DNA of 50,042 nucleotides. Source: Butyrivibrio sp. GTDB lineage: Bacteria > Bacillota > Clostridia > Lachnospirales > Lachnospiraceae. A program made the position numbers and the translations under genes. The notes below the pieces were generated by a model. That model did no database searches. It was not told where the DNA came from and was given only the letters and a program-made list of their open reading frames with translations. The stretch is taken from NCBI GenBank assembly GCA_017634825.1, contig JAGBMP010000142.1:1-50042 (forward strand), read 5' to 3'. Of the stretch, positions 25,629-36,200 are shown in pieces (positions within the stretch are counted from its first letter, which is position 1; every line of letters begins with the position of its first letter).

Positions 25629-27494
25629 TTGAATCGTTCAAGGAACTTTAATTCTATATTTATTTTTGTGATCGTGCTTCTTGTGGCTGTGGTGGTCCTG
25701 GAGTACGGAAGAGGACTGGTGGACAATTCAGGACCTGCATACAACAGAGCTTCTCTTGAGAGGGACGTTCAGGCAGAAAGAGTCCGTTACGCAGTCATCA
25801 CACCAAATTCCGAAACGCCTACAGGCCAGGTAAGGGTAAGCTTCAAAGATGAGACTCAGGATGCGAGCTTTTACTCGACAGACGTTGTTGATATTGAGAA
25901 GTATCTTACCGAGAAGGGTGTAAGCGTCGAGGTCAAGGATGTCCCTACGGAAAATGTACTTATAAGTGGCATCATTCCTATAATTGTGGGACTGATAGTC
26001 ATGGTATTTATCTTCTCGCTCTTTTCCAACATTCAGAGCCAGGGTTCAGGTAACAGCAAAATGATGAACTTTGGAAAGAGCAGAGCCAGAATGTCCACAG
26101 GCGAGGAAAACAAGGTTACCCTCAATGAAGTGGCAGGTCTTAAGGAAGAAAAGGAACAGCTCGCTGAGATAATCGAGTTTTTGAGAGATCCCGAGAAGTT
26201 CACCAAGGTTGGAGCAAGAATTCCCAAGGGAGTTCTTCTTGAAGGTGCTCCGGGAACAGGTAAGACCCTCCTTGCAAGAGCAGTTGCGGGAGAAGCGGGA
26301 GTTCCGTTCTTTAGTATTTCAGGTTCAGACTTTGTGGAGATGTTCGTAGGTGTCGGCGCATCAAGAGTGAGAGACCTCTTTGCGGATGCAAAAAAGAATT
26401 CTCCATGTATTGTGTTTATCGATGAGATCGATGCAGTAGCAAGAAGACGTGGAACAGGAATGGGCGGCGGACACGATGAGAGAGAGCAGACACTTAACCA
26501 GCTCCTTGTTGAGATGGACGGTTTTGGTGTCAACGAAGGCATTATCGTAATGGCAGCAACAAACAGAGTAGATATCCTTGATCCAGCCATCTTAAGACCG
26601 GGTCGTTTTGACAGAAAGATCACTGTTTCAAGACCTGACGTCGGTGGAAGAGAGGAGATCTTAAAGGTTCATGCCAAGAATAAGCCTCTTTCCGATGATG
26701 TGGATATCAAGCAGGTGGCACAGACCACAGCGGGCTTTACCGGAGCAGACCTTGAGAACCTTCTTAACGAGGCTGCAATAAGGGCAGCTATCGATAACAG
26801 ACAGTTCATCAAGCAGGAAGATATAAACAAGGCCTTCATCCAGGTTGGAATAGGAACTGAGAAGCACAGCAGGATCATCTCCGACAAGGAGAAGAAGATC
26901 ACAGCCTACCATGAGACAGGACATGCAATCCTCTTCCATGTACTTCCCGAGGTTGGTCCTGTTCACACGGTATCAATCATTCCTACAGGACTTGGGGCAG
27001 CAGGCTACACAATGCCGCTTCCGGAGAACGACGAGATGTTCCTTACAAAGCGCAAGATGCTTGAGGATATCATGGTTTCTCTCGGGGGAAGAATCGCTGA
27101 GGAGATCATATTCGGCGAATCTGATATCACAACCGGCGCTTCCAGTGACATAAGAAAAGCCACTCAGGAAGCCAGAAGCATGGTTACCAAGTACGGTATG
27201 TCCGGCAATATCGGTGTCGTAAACTATGACGACAACGAGGAAGACGTATTTATCGGCTATGACATCTCTCACACCAAGAAGCACTCTGAGCTGGTGGCCG
27301 GAGAGATCGACCAGGAAGTTAAGAATATCATCGATAAGTGCTACAAGAAGGCCAAGGAGATCATCCTTCAGTATGAGGATGTTCTTCACGCAAGCTCCAA
27401 GATTCTGATCGAGAAAGAAAAGATCGGAAGAGAAGAGTTTGAAGCCCTCTTTGAAGGCCACACCATCACTGAGGATGTGGACGTAGAACTTTAA
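25629..27494 (+). CDS. ftsH: ATP-dependent zinc metalloprotease FtsH
   Basis: 621-residue membrane AAA+ protease that extracts and degrades membrane and some soluble proteins. TTG start at 25629 after AGAGGGG. There are two membrane helices (about 7-27 and 112-132) with an extracytoplasmic loop. Walker A is GAPGTGKT (206-213), Walker B IVFIDEID, then the SRH arginines. The zinc site is HETGH (His428, Glu429, His432) with a downstream acidic third ligand. Full length, so probably active. Confidence 0.97.
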   Translation: MNRSRNFNSIFIFVIVLLVAVVVLEYGRGLVDNSGPAYNRASLERDVQAERVRYAVITPNSETPTGQVRVSFKDETQDASFYSTDVVDIEKYLTEKGVSVEVKDVPTENVLISGIIPIIVGLIVMVFIFSLFSNIQSQGSGNSKMMNFGKSRARMSTGEENKVTLNEVAGLKEEKEQLAEIIEFLRDPEKFTKVGARIPKGVLLEGAPGTGKTLLARAVAGEAGVPFFSISGSDFVEMFVGVGASRVRDLFADAKKNSPCIVFIDEIDAVARRRGTGMGGGHDEREQTLNQLLVEMDGFGVNEGIIVMAATNRVDILDPAILRPGRFDRKITVSRPDVGGREEILKVHAKNKPLSDDVDIKQVAQTTAGFTGADLENLLNEAAIRAAIDNRQFIKQEDINKAFIQVGIGTEKHSRIISDKEKKITAYHETGHAILFHVLPEVGPVHTVSIIPTGLGAAGYTMPLPENDEMFLTKRKMLEDIMVSLGGRIAEEIIFGESDITTGASSDIRKATQEARSMVTKYGMSGNIGVVNYDDNEEDVFIGYDISHTKKHSELVAGEIDQEVKNIIDKCYKKAKEIILQYEDVLHASSKILIEKEKIGREEFEALFEGHTITEDVDVEL

Positions 27495-27584
27495 TTGTGA
27501 AATATGCACAAAAACATGACGCTGTTTTTGACAAATTTGTGAAGTATTAGTCTTTACGTGGGTTTGAGGGGATGCTAGTATAAT

Positions 27585-27680
27585 AAGCGTAACCCCCCAA
27601 TACATTATATAGTTTTTTGCTATACCCCATAAGAAAGAAATACCTTCTCTAAAAAGACAGCTACCCCGCTGTCTTTTTTA
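27585..27680 (+). ncRNA. Candidate C-rich small RNA
   Basis: A TATAAT box at 27579-27584 has no clean -35 partner. About 95 bases later comes a strong terminator (27651-27680), with no reading frame between. The implied RNA has three C runs: CCCCCC at 27593-27598, CCCC at 27625-27628, and CCCC in the terminator loop at 27664-27667. Exposed C runs that pair with Shine-Dalgarno sequences are typical of RsaE/RoxS-like regulators. The alternative is simply the ftsH 3' UTR. Confidence 0.3.
27651..27680 (+). terminator. Intrinsic terminator before the GH13 gene
   Basis: An 11-bp stem (27651-27661 with 27668-27678) with a TACCCC loop and T run; ends ftsH and/or the candidate small RNA. Confidence 0.9.
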
Positions 27681-27712
27681 CTTTATACGAAAAAATATTT
27701 AAAGGAACTACT

Positions 27713-29806
27713 ATGAATCAGTCGGCATTCTTTCACGACATGACCTTGGATTATCTAAGACCTGCGGAACCGGATATCGGGCGTATTACGGATTTCAGAT
27801 TCAGATGCGCTCATGGTGAGGCTTTGCAGGTCTGTTTGGTGTACGATTCTGAGAGCAGAAAGATGAAGCACTCCGAGACTGATAACGGCTTTGATTACTT
27901 TGATGTTTCAATAAATATAGGCAAGGATCCATTCAGATATCACTTCGAGATAACAGGAAAAGACGGAAGCTTCTGGCGCTATGACAAAAGAGGCGCTGTT
28001 TCTGATGTGATGGAGAGCATGAGATTTGTTGTTATTCCGGGCTTCTCCACGCCAAAGTGGGCCAAGGGTGCGGTAATGTATCAGATCTTTGTTGACAGAT
28101 TCTGCAACGGAGATACTACTAACGACGTGATGACCGGTGAGTACTCATATAACGGGTTTAAGGCAAAAAAGGTGGATGACTGGGGAAGTTATCCTGACCC
28201 CAAGAGGGACTTTTGCGAGTTCTATGGGGGCGATCTTCAGGGCGTATTGGACAAACTTGATTATCTAAAGGACCTGGGAGTAGAGGTTATCTACTTCAAT
28301 CCTTTGTTTGTTTCTCCATCATGTCACAAATACGATATCCAGGACTATGATCATATCGATCCTCACTTCGGCAAGATTGTTGAGGATGGCGGCGACATTC
28401 TTCCTCAGTTTGAAACAAGTAACAAGAGGGCGGAGCGCTATATTAGGCGCGTCACAGGCAGAAAGAACCTCGAAGCCTCCGACAAACTCTTTGCCAAGGT
28501 GGTCTCAGAAGCCCACAAGAGAGACATAAGAGTCATTCTGGACGGAGTCTTTAACCACTGCGGATCCTTTAACAAGTGGCTGGACAGAGAGCTCATCTAC
28601 GAGGATGTAAAAGGGTATGAGAAGGGTGCCTTTGTGGCAGCTGAAAGCCCTTATCGAAAATATTTCTCATTTTCTCAGGACAAGTGGCCCTACAACGCAA
28701 GTTACGATGGCTGGTGGGGGTATGATACCCTGCCCAAGCTCAATTACGAAGGGTCAAAAGAGCTTGAGGACTACATCATAGGCATCGGCAAAAAGTGGGT
28801 TTCGGAGCCCTATAACTGCGACGGATGGAGACTTGATGTGGCAGCGGACCTTGGACACTCCGAGGAGTACAATCACAGATTCTGGAAGAGGTTCAGGGAT
28901 GAGGTCAAAAAGGCCAATCCCGAAGCCATTATCCTTGCAGAGCACTACGGACCGGCGAGGAGCTGGCTTAGCGGCCATGAGTGGGATACCGTCATGAACT
29001 ATGACGCCTTCATGGAGCCTGTAACATGGTTCCTTACCGGAATGGACAAGCACAGCGACGAGTTCAGGCCGATACGTGTGGGAAATGCCAGAGAGTTTTT
29101 TGATACCATGCTCTATGCAGGGGGCGAGAACTTCACAATGCCGTCTCTCTACACAGCCATGAATGAGCTCTCAAACCACGACCACTCCAGGTTCCTTACA
29201 AGGACCAGTCAGAAGGTGGGAAGGTGCGACACGCTCATGTCTTCATCGGCTGACACAGGTATCAGAAAGCATGTGATGAGACAGGCTGTAATGATACAGA
29301 TGACCTGGCCCGGAGCGCCTACTCTGTACTATGGAGACGAAGCCGGAGTCTGCGGATTTACCGATCCCGACAACAGAAGAACCTACCCCTGGGGCAAGGA
29401 AGATAAGCAGATGCTCTCTTTCCACAAAGAGATGATCCGCATTCACAAGGAATGCCCGGAACTTAAGACAGGTTCCGTAAGAGAGCTATATGCCGAGAAC
29501 AACTTCATGGCCTATGGAAGATTCAACAGAACCGCGGCTGTTGTGGTTGCAATAAACTTAAATGATTACGAGATCACAAGAGATATTCAGGTATGGCCCA
29601 TGGGAATCCCGAGGGATGCCAGGTTCAAGAAGCTGATTGTATCTGACAGCACGGGATTTGACGTTTCACCAACTACAAAGACCGTAACGGACGGCGTTTT
29701 GAGCCTTACAATGTCCAGAAACACAGGATACGTTCTTCGATACGATAGTTTCGAAGCAACAACGGATGAAGAATTCTGGACAGATAACTTCTTTGGGTTT
29801 GATTAA
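27713..29806 (+). CDS. Intracellular GH13 glycoside hydrolase (neopullulanase/cyclomaltodextrinase-like)
   Basis: 697 residues, no signal peptide. An N-terminal beta-sandwich (about 1-115) is followed by a GH13 barrel starting at VMYQIFVDRF. Catalytic residues are the nucleophile Asp375 in GWRLDVA, the acid/base Glu410 in LAEHYG, and the stabilising Asp490 in SNHDHSR. The fold and order match the neopullulanase/maltogenic amylase group, which breaks down imported maltodextrins. It stands between two terminator/promoter signals and is followed by the aldolase gene. AAAGGA precedes the ATG. Confidence 0.9.
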   Translation: MNQSAFFHDMTLDYLRPAEPDIGRITDFRFRCAHGEALQVCLVYDSESRKMKHSETDNGFDYFDVSINIGKDPFRYHFEITGKDGSFWRYDKRGAVSDVMESMRFVVIPGFSTPKWAKGAVMYQIFVDRFCNGDTTNDVMTGEYSYNGFKAKKVDDWGSYPDPKRDFCEFYGGDLQGVLDKLDYLKDLGVEVIYFNPLFVSPSCHKYDIQDYDHIDPHFGKIVEDGGDILPQFETSNKRAERYIRRVTGRKNLEASDKLFAKVVSEAHKRDIRVILDGVFNHCGSFNKWLDRELIYEDVKGYEKGAFVAAESPYRKYFSFSQDKWPYNASYDGWWGYDTLPKLNYEGSKELEDYIIGIGKKWVSEPYNCDGWRLDVAADLGHSEEYNHRFWKRFRDEVKKANPEAIILAEHYGPARSWLSGHEWDTVMNYDAFMEPVTWFLTGMDKHSDEFRPIRVGNAREFFDTMLYAGGENFTMPSLYTAMNELSNHDHSRFLTRTSQKVGRCDTLMSSSADTGIRKHVMRQAVMIQMTWPGAPTLYYGDEAGVCGFTDPDNRRTYPWGKEDKQMLSFHKEMIRIHKECPELKTGSVRELYAENNFMAYGRFNRTAAVVVAINLNDYEITRDIQVWPMGIPRDARFKKLIVSDSTGFDVSPTTKTVTDGVLSLTMSRNTGYVLRYDSFEATTDEEFWTDNFFGFD

Positions 29807-29839
29807 ACAAAACAACAAGTATATAATGGTTTTAACCAT
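29799..29839 (+). promoter_or_regulatory. fba promoter with palindromic operator candidate
   Basis: TTGATT (29799-29804), a 17-base spacer and TATAAT (29822-29827). The -35 box overlaps the GH13 stop codon. A 14-bp palindrome, ATGGTT-TT-AACCAT (29826-29839), covers the expected transcription start, as a repressor site would. Confidence 0.75.
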
Positions 29840-29871
29840 CAAAACTATCAAATATAAAGGGGAGAAACAAA

Positions 29872-30735
29872 ATGTTAGTATCTGCAAAAGACATGCTTGT
29901 AAAAGCAAAAGAAGGCCACTATGCAGTTGGTCAGTTCAACATTAACAACCTTGAGTGGACAAAGTCAGTTCTTTTAACAGCAGAAGAACTTAAGAGCCCT
30001 GTAATCCTTGGTGTATCTGAGGGCGCAGGTAAGTACATGACAGGTTTCAGCACTGTTGCAGCTATGGTAAGAGAGATGGACAAGAACCTTGGTATCACTG
30101 TTCCTGTAGCTCTTCATCTTGACCACGGCACATACGAAGGATGCTACAAGTGCATCAAGGCCGGATTCACATCCATCATGTTCGACGGTTCTCACTACGA
30201 TATCGAGGAGAACGTTGCTAAGACTTCAGAGCTCGTAAACGCAGCTCACATGCTTGGCCTTTCAATCGAGGCTGAGGTTGGATCAATCGGCGGCGAGGAA
30301 GACGGTGTTGTAGGAATGGGCGAGTGCGCTGATCCTGCAGAGTGCAAGAGAATCGCTGATCTCGGCGTAGATATGCTTGCAGCAGGAATTGGTAACATCC
30401 ATGGTAAGTATCCTGAGGGATGGCCGGGACTTAGATTCGACGTTCTCGATGCAATCCAGCAGCAGACAGGTGTAATGCCTCTCGTTCTTCACGGCGGCAC
30501 AGGAATTCCTTCAGACATGATCAAGAAAGCTATTGACCTTGGCGTATCCAAGATCAACGTAAATACAGAGTGCCAGCTTTCCTTCGCAGATGCTACTCGT
30601 AAGTACATCGAGGCAGGCAAGGATCTTGAAGGAAAGGGATTTGACCCTCGTAAGCTTCTTGCTCCAGGCGCTGAGGCTATCAAGGCTACAGTTAAGGAGA
30701 AGATGGAGCTCTTTGGATCAGTTGGCAAGGCTTGA
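29872..30735 (+). CDS. fba: Class II fructose-bisphosphate aldolase
   Basis: 287-residue zinc-dependent glycolytic aldolase. The zinc-ligand and catalytic region LHLDHGTYE is at about residues 82-90, EAEVGSIGGEEDG is next, and the zinc His and phosphate-binding motifs LVLHGGTGIP and KINVNTE follow. Length is normal. AAAGGGGAG precedes the ATG. The codon choice is typical of a highly expressed gene, and the promoter is near consensus. Confidence 0.96.
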   Translation: MLVSAKDMLVKAKEGHYAVGQFNINNLEWTKSVLLTAEELKSPVILGVSEGAGKYMTGFSTVAAMVREMDKNLGITVPVALHLDHGTYEGCYKCIKAGFTSIMFDGSHYDIEENVAKTSELVNAAHMLGLSIEAEVGSIGGEEDGVVGMGECADPAECKRIADLGVDMLAAGIGNIHGKYPEGWPGLRFDVLDAIQQQTGVMPLVLHGGTGIPSDMIKKAIDLGVSKINVNTECQLSFADATRKYIEAGKDLEGKGFDPRKLLAPGAEAIKATVKEKMELFGSVGKA

Positions 30736-30760
30736 TTCAGGTAATAGACAGATTTTCCGG

Positions 30761-30795
30761 AAGGGTAGAGCCAAGGCTTTACCCTTCTTTTTCTT
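30761..30795 (+). terminator. Intrinsic terminator after fba
   Basis: A 12-bp stem (30761-30772 with 30775-30786, one G-U pair) and a T-rich tail. Confidence 0.85.
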
Positions 30796-30827
30796 TTAAA
30801 TTTAAATGATCAGGGGTATGGGTTTAA

Positions 30828-31331
30828 ATGAACAACGAATTAACCAAAAAAGACATCGAGGATATGGAAGCTGAGATCGTACACAGAAAGGTAGTTGTGA
30901 GAAAAGAGCTTTTGGAGCACGTAAAGGAAGCAAGAGCTCAGGGCGATCTCTCGGAGAACTTCGAGTATTACGCAGCAAAAAAGGCCAAGAATCAGAATGA
31001 GAGCAGGATCAGATTCCTGGAGAGAATGATAAAGACAGCTCGCGTTATAGACGATAATACTAAAGACGACGAAGTAGGAATGAATAAGACCGTTACCATC
31101 AGAATGGAAGATGACGGCAGCATTGAAACCTATAAGGTAGTGACAACAATGAGGAAGAATTCCTTAAAAGGCCTCATCAGTATTGAGTCTCCTTTGGGCA
31201 AACAATTACTTGGACATAAGGTAGGAGACCGTGTTACTATTATAGTGAACAGTGAAATTAGTTACGATGTAACGATAATGAACATAGAGAATACCGGACT
31301 ATCCGAGGAGGATACCATAAGGGATTTCTGA
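30828..31331 (+). CDS. greA: Transcript cleavage factor GreA
   Basis: 167-residue elongation factor. The N-terminal coiled coil carries the acidic tip in ARAQGDLSENFEYYAAK, the residues that stimulate RNA polymerase to cut backtracked RNA. The C-terminal FKBP-like domain includes ESPLGKQLLGHKVGD. Normal length. It is the first gene of a co-directional run that extends to 40.5 kb. Confidence 0.92.
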   Translation: MNNELTKKDIEDMEAEIVHRKVVVRKELLEHVKEARAQGDLSENFEYYAAKKAKNQNESRIRFLERMIKTARVIDDNTKDDEVGMNKTVTIRMEDDGSIETYKVVTTMRKNSLKGLISIESPLGKQLLGHKVGDRVTIIVNSEISYDVTIMNIENTGLSEEDTIRDF

Positions 31332-31363
31332 CTCGGGGCTCTTAAGAGAAGTGGAGGGAATAC

Positions 31364-31870
31364 ATGCACGTTTTTCAGCCAGTTGATCCTGTCGATATCG
31401 AGCAGGGAGCGTATACTTTTGACGGTACCAAATTTCTTGTGACAGCAGGAAGCGGAGGTAAGGTAAACACAACCACGGCCAAATGGGGTGGCGCAGGTTA
31501 TCTCTTTGATAAGAGAGTTGTTTATATTTTCCTTCGTGGTAAGAGATATACCAGGGAACTCCTTGATGAAGCCGGTGAGTTTTCACTGAGCTTTCTTAAT
31601 CAGCAGGAATTTAGAGGGGCCTTTAAGTATCTTGAGGCCGTTTCCGGAAGAGCAGAGGATAAAATTGCCGGTGCCCGTCTGACAGTTAATTACGACGACG
31701 GGATACCTTTTATTGACGAGGCAGACAATGTCATAACAGCAAGAGTACTCTACAAAAAGGACTTTAGGGAGGATGGTTTTGTAGATAAGAGTCTGGCGGA
31801 TGAATATGAAAAAGATGGGGAATATTATATCGTCTACGTTGGGGAAATCAAGAAGATTATGATCAGATGA
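31364..31870 (+). CDS. Flavin reductase-like FMN-binding protein
   Basis: 168-residue split-barrel protein of the flavin reductase-like domain family. The N-terminal FLVTAGSGGKVNTTTAKWGG is typical of the members related to Clostridium proteins that bind FMN. It may use NAD(P)H to reduce free flavin or act as a flavoprotein on its own; the acceptor is unknown. GGAGGG precedes the ATG. FprA, another flavoprotein, lies 4.5 kb downstream in the same direction, so a shared redox role is possible but unproved. Confidence 0.75.
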   Translation: MHVFQPVDPVDIEQGAYTFDGTKFLVTAGSGGKVNTTTAKWGGAGYLFDKRVVYIFLRGKRYTRELLDEAGEFSLSFLNQQEFRGAFKYLEAVSGRAEDKIAGARLTVNYDDGIPFIDEADNVITARVLYKKDFREDGFVDKSLADEYEKDGEYYIVYVGEIKKIMIR

Positions 31871-31896
31871 TTTAAAGCTATTCTTATGAGGTACAC

Positions 31897-33237
31897 ATGA
31901 AGGGCAGGAAGCTAAGAAAGATCTTTGTAAGTGTTTTTTCCTCAGTTGCTGTTCTGACAGGTGCGCTCAGTGGCATAAATGTTGCCGAAGCGAACCTGTC
32001 TTCTGCTGCGGAAATCTCTGAAACCCACGTACTTAAAGGGGAGGAGTCTGCCCCGGCATCAGGAGAAGAAGATGCCAACACAATCAGGATCGGTACCTGG
32101 TACACCGAGGACAATCTAACCAATCTTAAGGCATATCTGGCCGAAGAATTTCCAAATTACAATTTTGAATTTGAATATATAGGGAAGAGCAATTACGAGC
32201 CCATTATGGATGCGAAGCTTTCTTACAAGGGAGCTCCGGATATAATTTACGTCAATCAGGAGATGGCTGAAAAGCATGCCATCACAGGTTACATTGCCAA
32301 CCTATCTGATATCACCGAGAAGTTTAACCGGGATGCAAAGATAGCTTTTGGCTACGGAAATGCAGTTTATGCAGTTCCGAACACCTCGGAGCTGGAATGT
32401 ATCTTTTACAACAAGGATATGTTTGGTTCAAAGGGAGTAGAGGTTCCCACGGATTTTGACAGCTTTATAGGAGCCTGTGACTACTTCAGGATTGTGAGAA
32501 AGATAAGACCGCTGGCAGCGAGCCTTAAGGATCCATACAGCTTTGCCAACAGCGCCATGGGAGTTCTTGCAGCAAATTACTTCTCCACCGACAGAGGAAG
32601 CGGCTTTGGAGGAAGACTGCAGTATGGAAGAACTACTTTTACGGACGAGCTTCGTCCCTACATGAAGGACTGGGAGACTCTTCTTGAACACAAGGTTCTT
32701 ACGCCGGAGATGTACACCATTGACGGAAAAAGAGCTGTCGAAGAATTTGTAAGTGAGAAGGCAGCCATGATAGTCGGAACCCCTGAGACGTTTCTTGCCA
32801 TCAAGGAAGCAAGGCCTGATATGAATATCGGAACGATTCCCTACTACGGAACAGATGGCGTGGGAATGGCGATAATAGGCGGATGCGACCTGGGATTTGC
32901 CCTGAATGCAAATGCCATGAACTATGACAAGGCAAAAGAAGTGCTGGCTTCTCTATCAAGAGTTAAAGGCCAGGAGGCTCTCTGGAAGGACAGACCCGGA
33001 AGCCAGACATATCTGGAAGGGTACGCCTTTAACGTAGATGAGGCATATAAAGGGATTGAAGTCTGCTACAAAAAGGGACTGGTGTTTACTCCCTGGATGG
33101 ACTGGGGAAAGGACTTAAACAGAAGAGTGCACTATACCTACGGAAGAGAACTTCAGAAAGTGCTTCTAAGGAGAGAGACGCTGGATGAGGCTCTTGCCAA
33201 CGTAGATAAGCTTGTATATGAGATACTCCACGAGTGA
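31897..33237 (+). CDS. Extracellular solute-binding protein, sensor-linked
   Basis: 446-residue family 1 extracellular solute-binding protein (sugar type). An export signal covers about residues 1-32 but lacks a lipobox cysteine, which is odd for a Gram-positive binding protein. The mature part has the two-lobe pattern (IRIGTWYTEDNL, PDIIYVNQE, VYAVPNTSELECIFYN, FVSEKAAMIVG). No permease or ATPase gene is near. The hybrid histidine kinase follows 21 bases later, so this protein is more likely a ligand-sensing subunit for the kinase than part of a transporter. Confidence 0.8.
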   Translation: MKGRKLRKIFVSVFSSVAVLTGALSGINVAEANLSSAAEISETHVLKGEESAPASGEEDANTIRIGTWYTEDNLTNLKAYLAEEFPNYNFEFEYIGKSNYEPIMDAKLSYKGAPDIIYVNQEMAEKHAITGYIANLSDITEKFNRDAKIAFGYGNAVYAVPNTSELECIFYNKDMFGSKGVEVPTDFDSFIGACDYFRIVRKIRPLAASLKDPYSFANSAMGVLAANYFSTDRGSGFGGRLQYGRTTFTDELRPYMKDWETLLEHKVLTPEMYTIDGKRAVEEFVSEKAAMIVGTPETFLAIKEARPDMNIGTIPYYGTDGVGMAIIGGCDLGFALNANAMNYDKAKEVLASLSRVKGQEALWKDRPGSQTYLEGYAFNVDEAYKGIEVCYKKGLVFTPWMDWGKDLNRRVHYTYGRELQKVLLRRETLDEALANVDKLVYEILHE

Positions 33238-33258
33238 TAAATAAGGAGCGGCTAAAGA

Positions 33259-36200
33259 ATGAGAAGGATTGGAAGAATAGGAAGGTTCGGATACGCGGAC
33301 AGCATAAGAAAAACACTTATCCGGATATTTTCGGTACTGATCATAGTTCCCATCTTAATGCTGGGAAGCTATTCCTATATTGTTGCCAGAAATAACCTGA
33401 TCGAGCAGACAAAGATTGCCATGATAGGAAACGTGGATGTAATCTCTCATGGTATAGAAAATGCGGTCAAGAAGGAAAATGACGTCGTAAAGTTCTTTTC
33501 CTATGAGGATGCCTTCAGAAAAGCGCTGGAGAGAGTGAAAAATGATCCGTACACTCTCGCTGAGGAACTCAATGATGAAATCGAGCCCCTTATCTGGTAC
33601 TACCTGAGTAGTGATACCAGCATCGAGTCTATAATCATATACTCAGATCTCATAGACGGTGAGCATATGGGTGACTTCCTCCTAAAGCCTACCACTGACA
33701 AGCAGCTATCGTGGTATCAGGAAACAAGCGAAGAGTACGGAGCTTTTTGGGATGTTGACGAGGACGGCGGAGTGTATCTCATTAAGGCACTTCTTGATTC
33801 GGCAACCTCCTCAAAGCGCATAGGAATGATAGCTCTTAAGGTAAAAGAGAGCGAATTCTTTTCCATTGTAAACAAGACCGGGTATCTTAATAACGGTATC
33901 ATAATCCTTGATACCAACGGAAAGACCATCAATCACAGAAAAATAGAAGATGCATCCCTTGAAGAGAGGATTCTGCAGGATATCAGAACCGGAGATGTGA
34001 ACGGATTCCACTCAACCGGTGAATACTTTATAGCTGAATCCGAAGGCACAGCAAATGGTTGGACACTATACTACTATGTAGATAGAAACGAGATCACAGC
34101 CGATGTATACAGCATACTTTTGTCAGTCATTGTGATTGCGCTGGTATTGTTTTTGCTGTCATTTGTATTTGCCAAGATGTTTGCGGACAGATTCAGTAGA
34201 AGGCTTGCTGCCATCAATGACATGGCACATGAGATAGAAAAGGGTAACTTTGATGTCAAGAATTTGGACAGCCACAACGATGAGATAGGACAGCTCTCAG
34301 AGTCCATGGAATCCATGGCAGATACCCTGAACAAGATGGTTCGGGAGATCGACAGGATGAACAAAGAGCAGCTGATGCTCAAAGACAACGACATTCATTA
34401 CAGAGAGTGGCTCTTTGATTTCGTGGTTGAAAAGAACAATGATATCCTTGCAGTTATAAGCGGAGACGGGTACGAGGCGAGCTTTATCACGGCCAATGTC
34501 GAGGCTGTGCTTGGTATACCGGCAGACGAGCTGAAAGCAGACATAAGAAACCTCGATAAGGCTCAGAGAAAAGGCGAGGACAAGAGGATTGACGTGGCTC
34601 TTGAGGATGCGATAAAGACCGGAGAGACTCAGGTCTTTGATGAGATAAGGCTAAAGAATGTAAAGACAAACGAGCACCTTTACTACCGCGGAATCATCGT
34701 CTGCACCATCGATGACGGCGGAAAGAGGATGGCGGTTGCGCTCTATGACAGAACTCAGGAGTTCAGGCGAAATCATCAGCTACAGGAGGCGCTTAGTGCT
34801 GCAGAGACAGCAAACAAGGCAAAGACGAGCTTCCTTGCCAACATGTCCCATGATTTCAGGACACCTATGAATGCCATTACCGGCTTTAACCTGCTGATCG
34901 ATAAGCATGCAGATGAGCCGGATAAGGTAAAAGAGTATACTCACAAGATTTCACTTGCATCGCACAATCTGTTATCGCTCCTTAATGATGTTCTTGATAT
35001 GAGTAAGATTGAGTCCGGAAAGACCACGCTGGATATCCAGGAGATGGCTATAGGACTGCTTCTTGAGGAGATCAACTCTGTTATTGGTTTCCAGGCAAAG
35101 GCCAAGGATCAGACTTATACTGTGAAGATTGAAAACATGCAACATGACGTTTTCATGGCGGACAAGCAGAGAGTCAATGAGATACTCATGAATATCCTTG
35201 GAAATGCTGTCAAGTATACTCCTGAGGGAGGAAAGATCGACTTTACCATTTCTGAGTCCGATTCATCTTCGGAAGGCTTCCAGAATGTAAAGTTTGTTAT
35301 AGCTGACAACGGAATCGGAATGAAGCCCGAGTATAAGGACAAGATCTTTGATGCCTTCTCTAGAGAAGAAAAAGGCGCAACCAAGACCATTCAGGGAACA
35401 GGACTTGGAATGGCTATCACTAAGAGCCTTGTAGAACTTATGGGCGGAACCATAAGGGTTGAGTCTGAAGAAGGCAAGGGAAGTACATTTATTGTAAATC
35501 TGCGACTCAAGGCAGTAGAGACTGAAAATGTGGATTTCTGGAAGGCCCATGGAATGCACACTCTCCTTACTGTCAATGGAAGTTTGTCGGATGATAAGGT
35601 TTATAAGGAAAAATACAAAAATGATCAGATGGATTCAACAGTTGCAACAGGTGGATATGAAGCCCTGAAGCTGGTGGAGGAAATGGCCGCAAAAGGTAAG
35701 GCTTACGATCTTATAATCGTAGATGAAAACTATGATGACATGGAGCCGGCAGAGGTAATAAGAAATATCAGAAAGAAAGATAAGAGTCATCACAGCGTAA
35801 TCCTTGCAGTTACCGAGTTCTTTGAGAAAAATGAAGATGCTCTCAGAGAAGCCGGCTGCAATGAGGTTATGCAAAAGCCGGTATTGCCGTACAACTTAAG
35901 GACTACCATAGACGAGATCACCAAGATAGAAACATCAGCCGCAGAAGAACCAAAGAACCCTCTTGAGGGCATGAAGTTCCTGGCTGCAGAGGATAACGAT
36001 ATCAATGCCGACATCCTGATCGAGCTTATGGATATGTACGGGGCAAGCGTGACAAGAGGCGCCAACGGACAGGAAGTTGTTGAAATGTTCAAAGCCGCAA
36101 ATGAAGGCGACTATGATATGATTCTTATGGATATTCAGATGCCTGTCATGAACGGTTATGAGGCAGCAGCGGCCATAAGAGCTCTTGGAACTGAGTGGGC

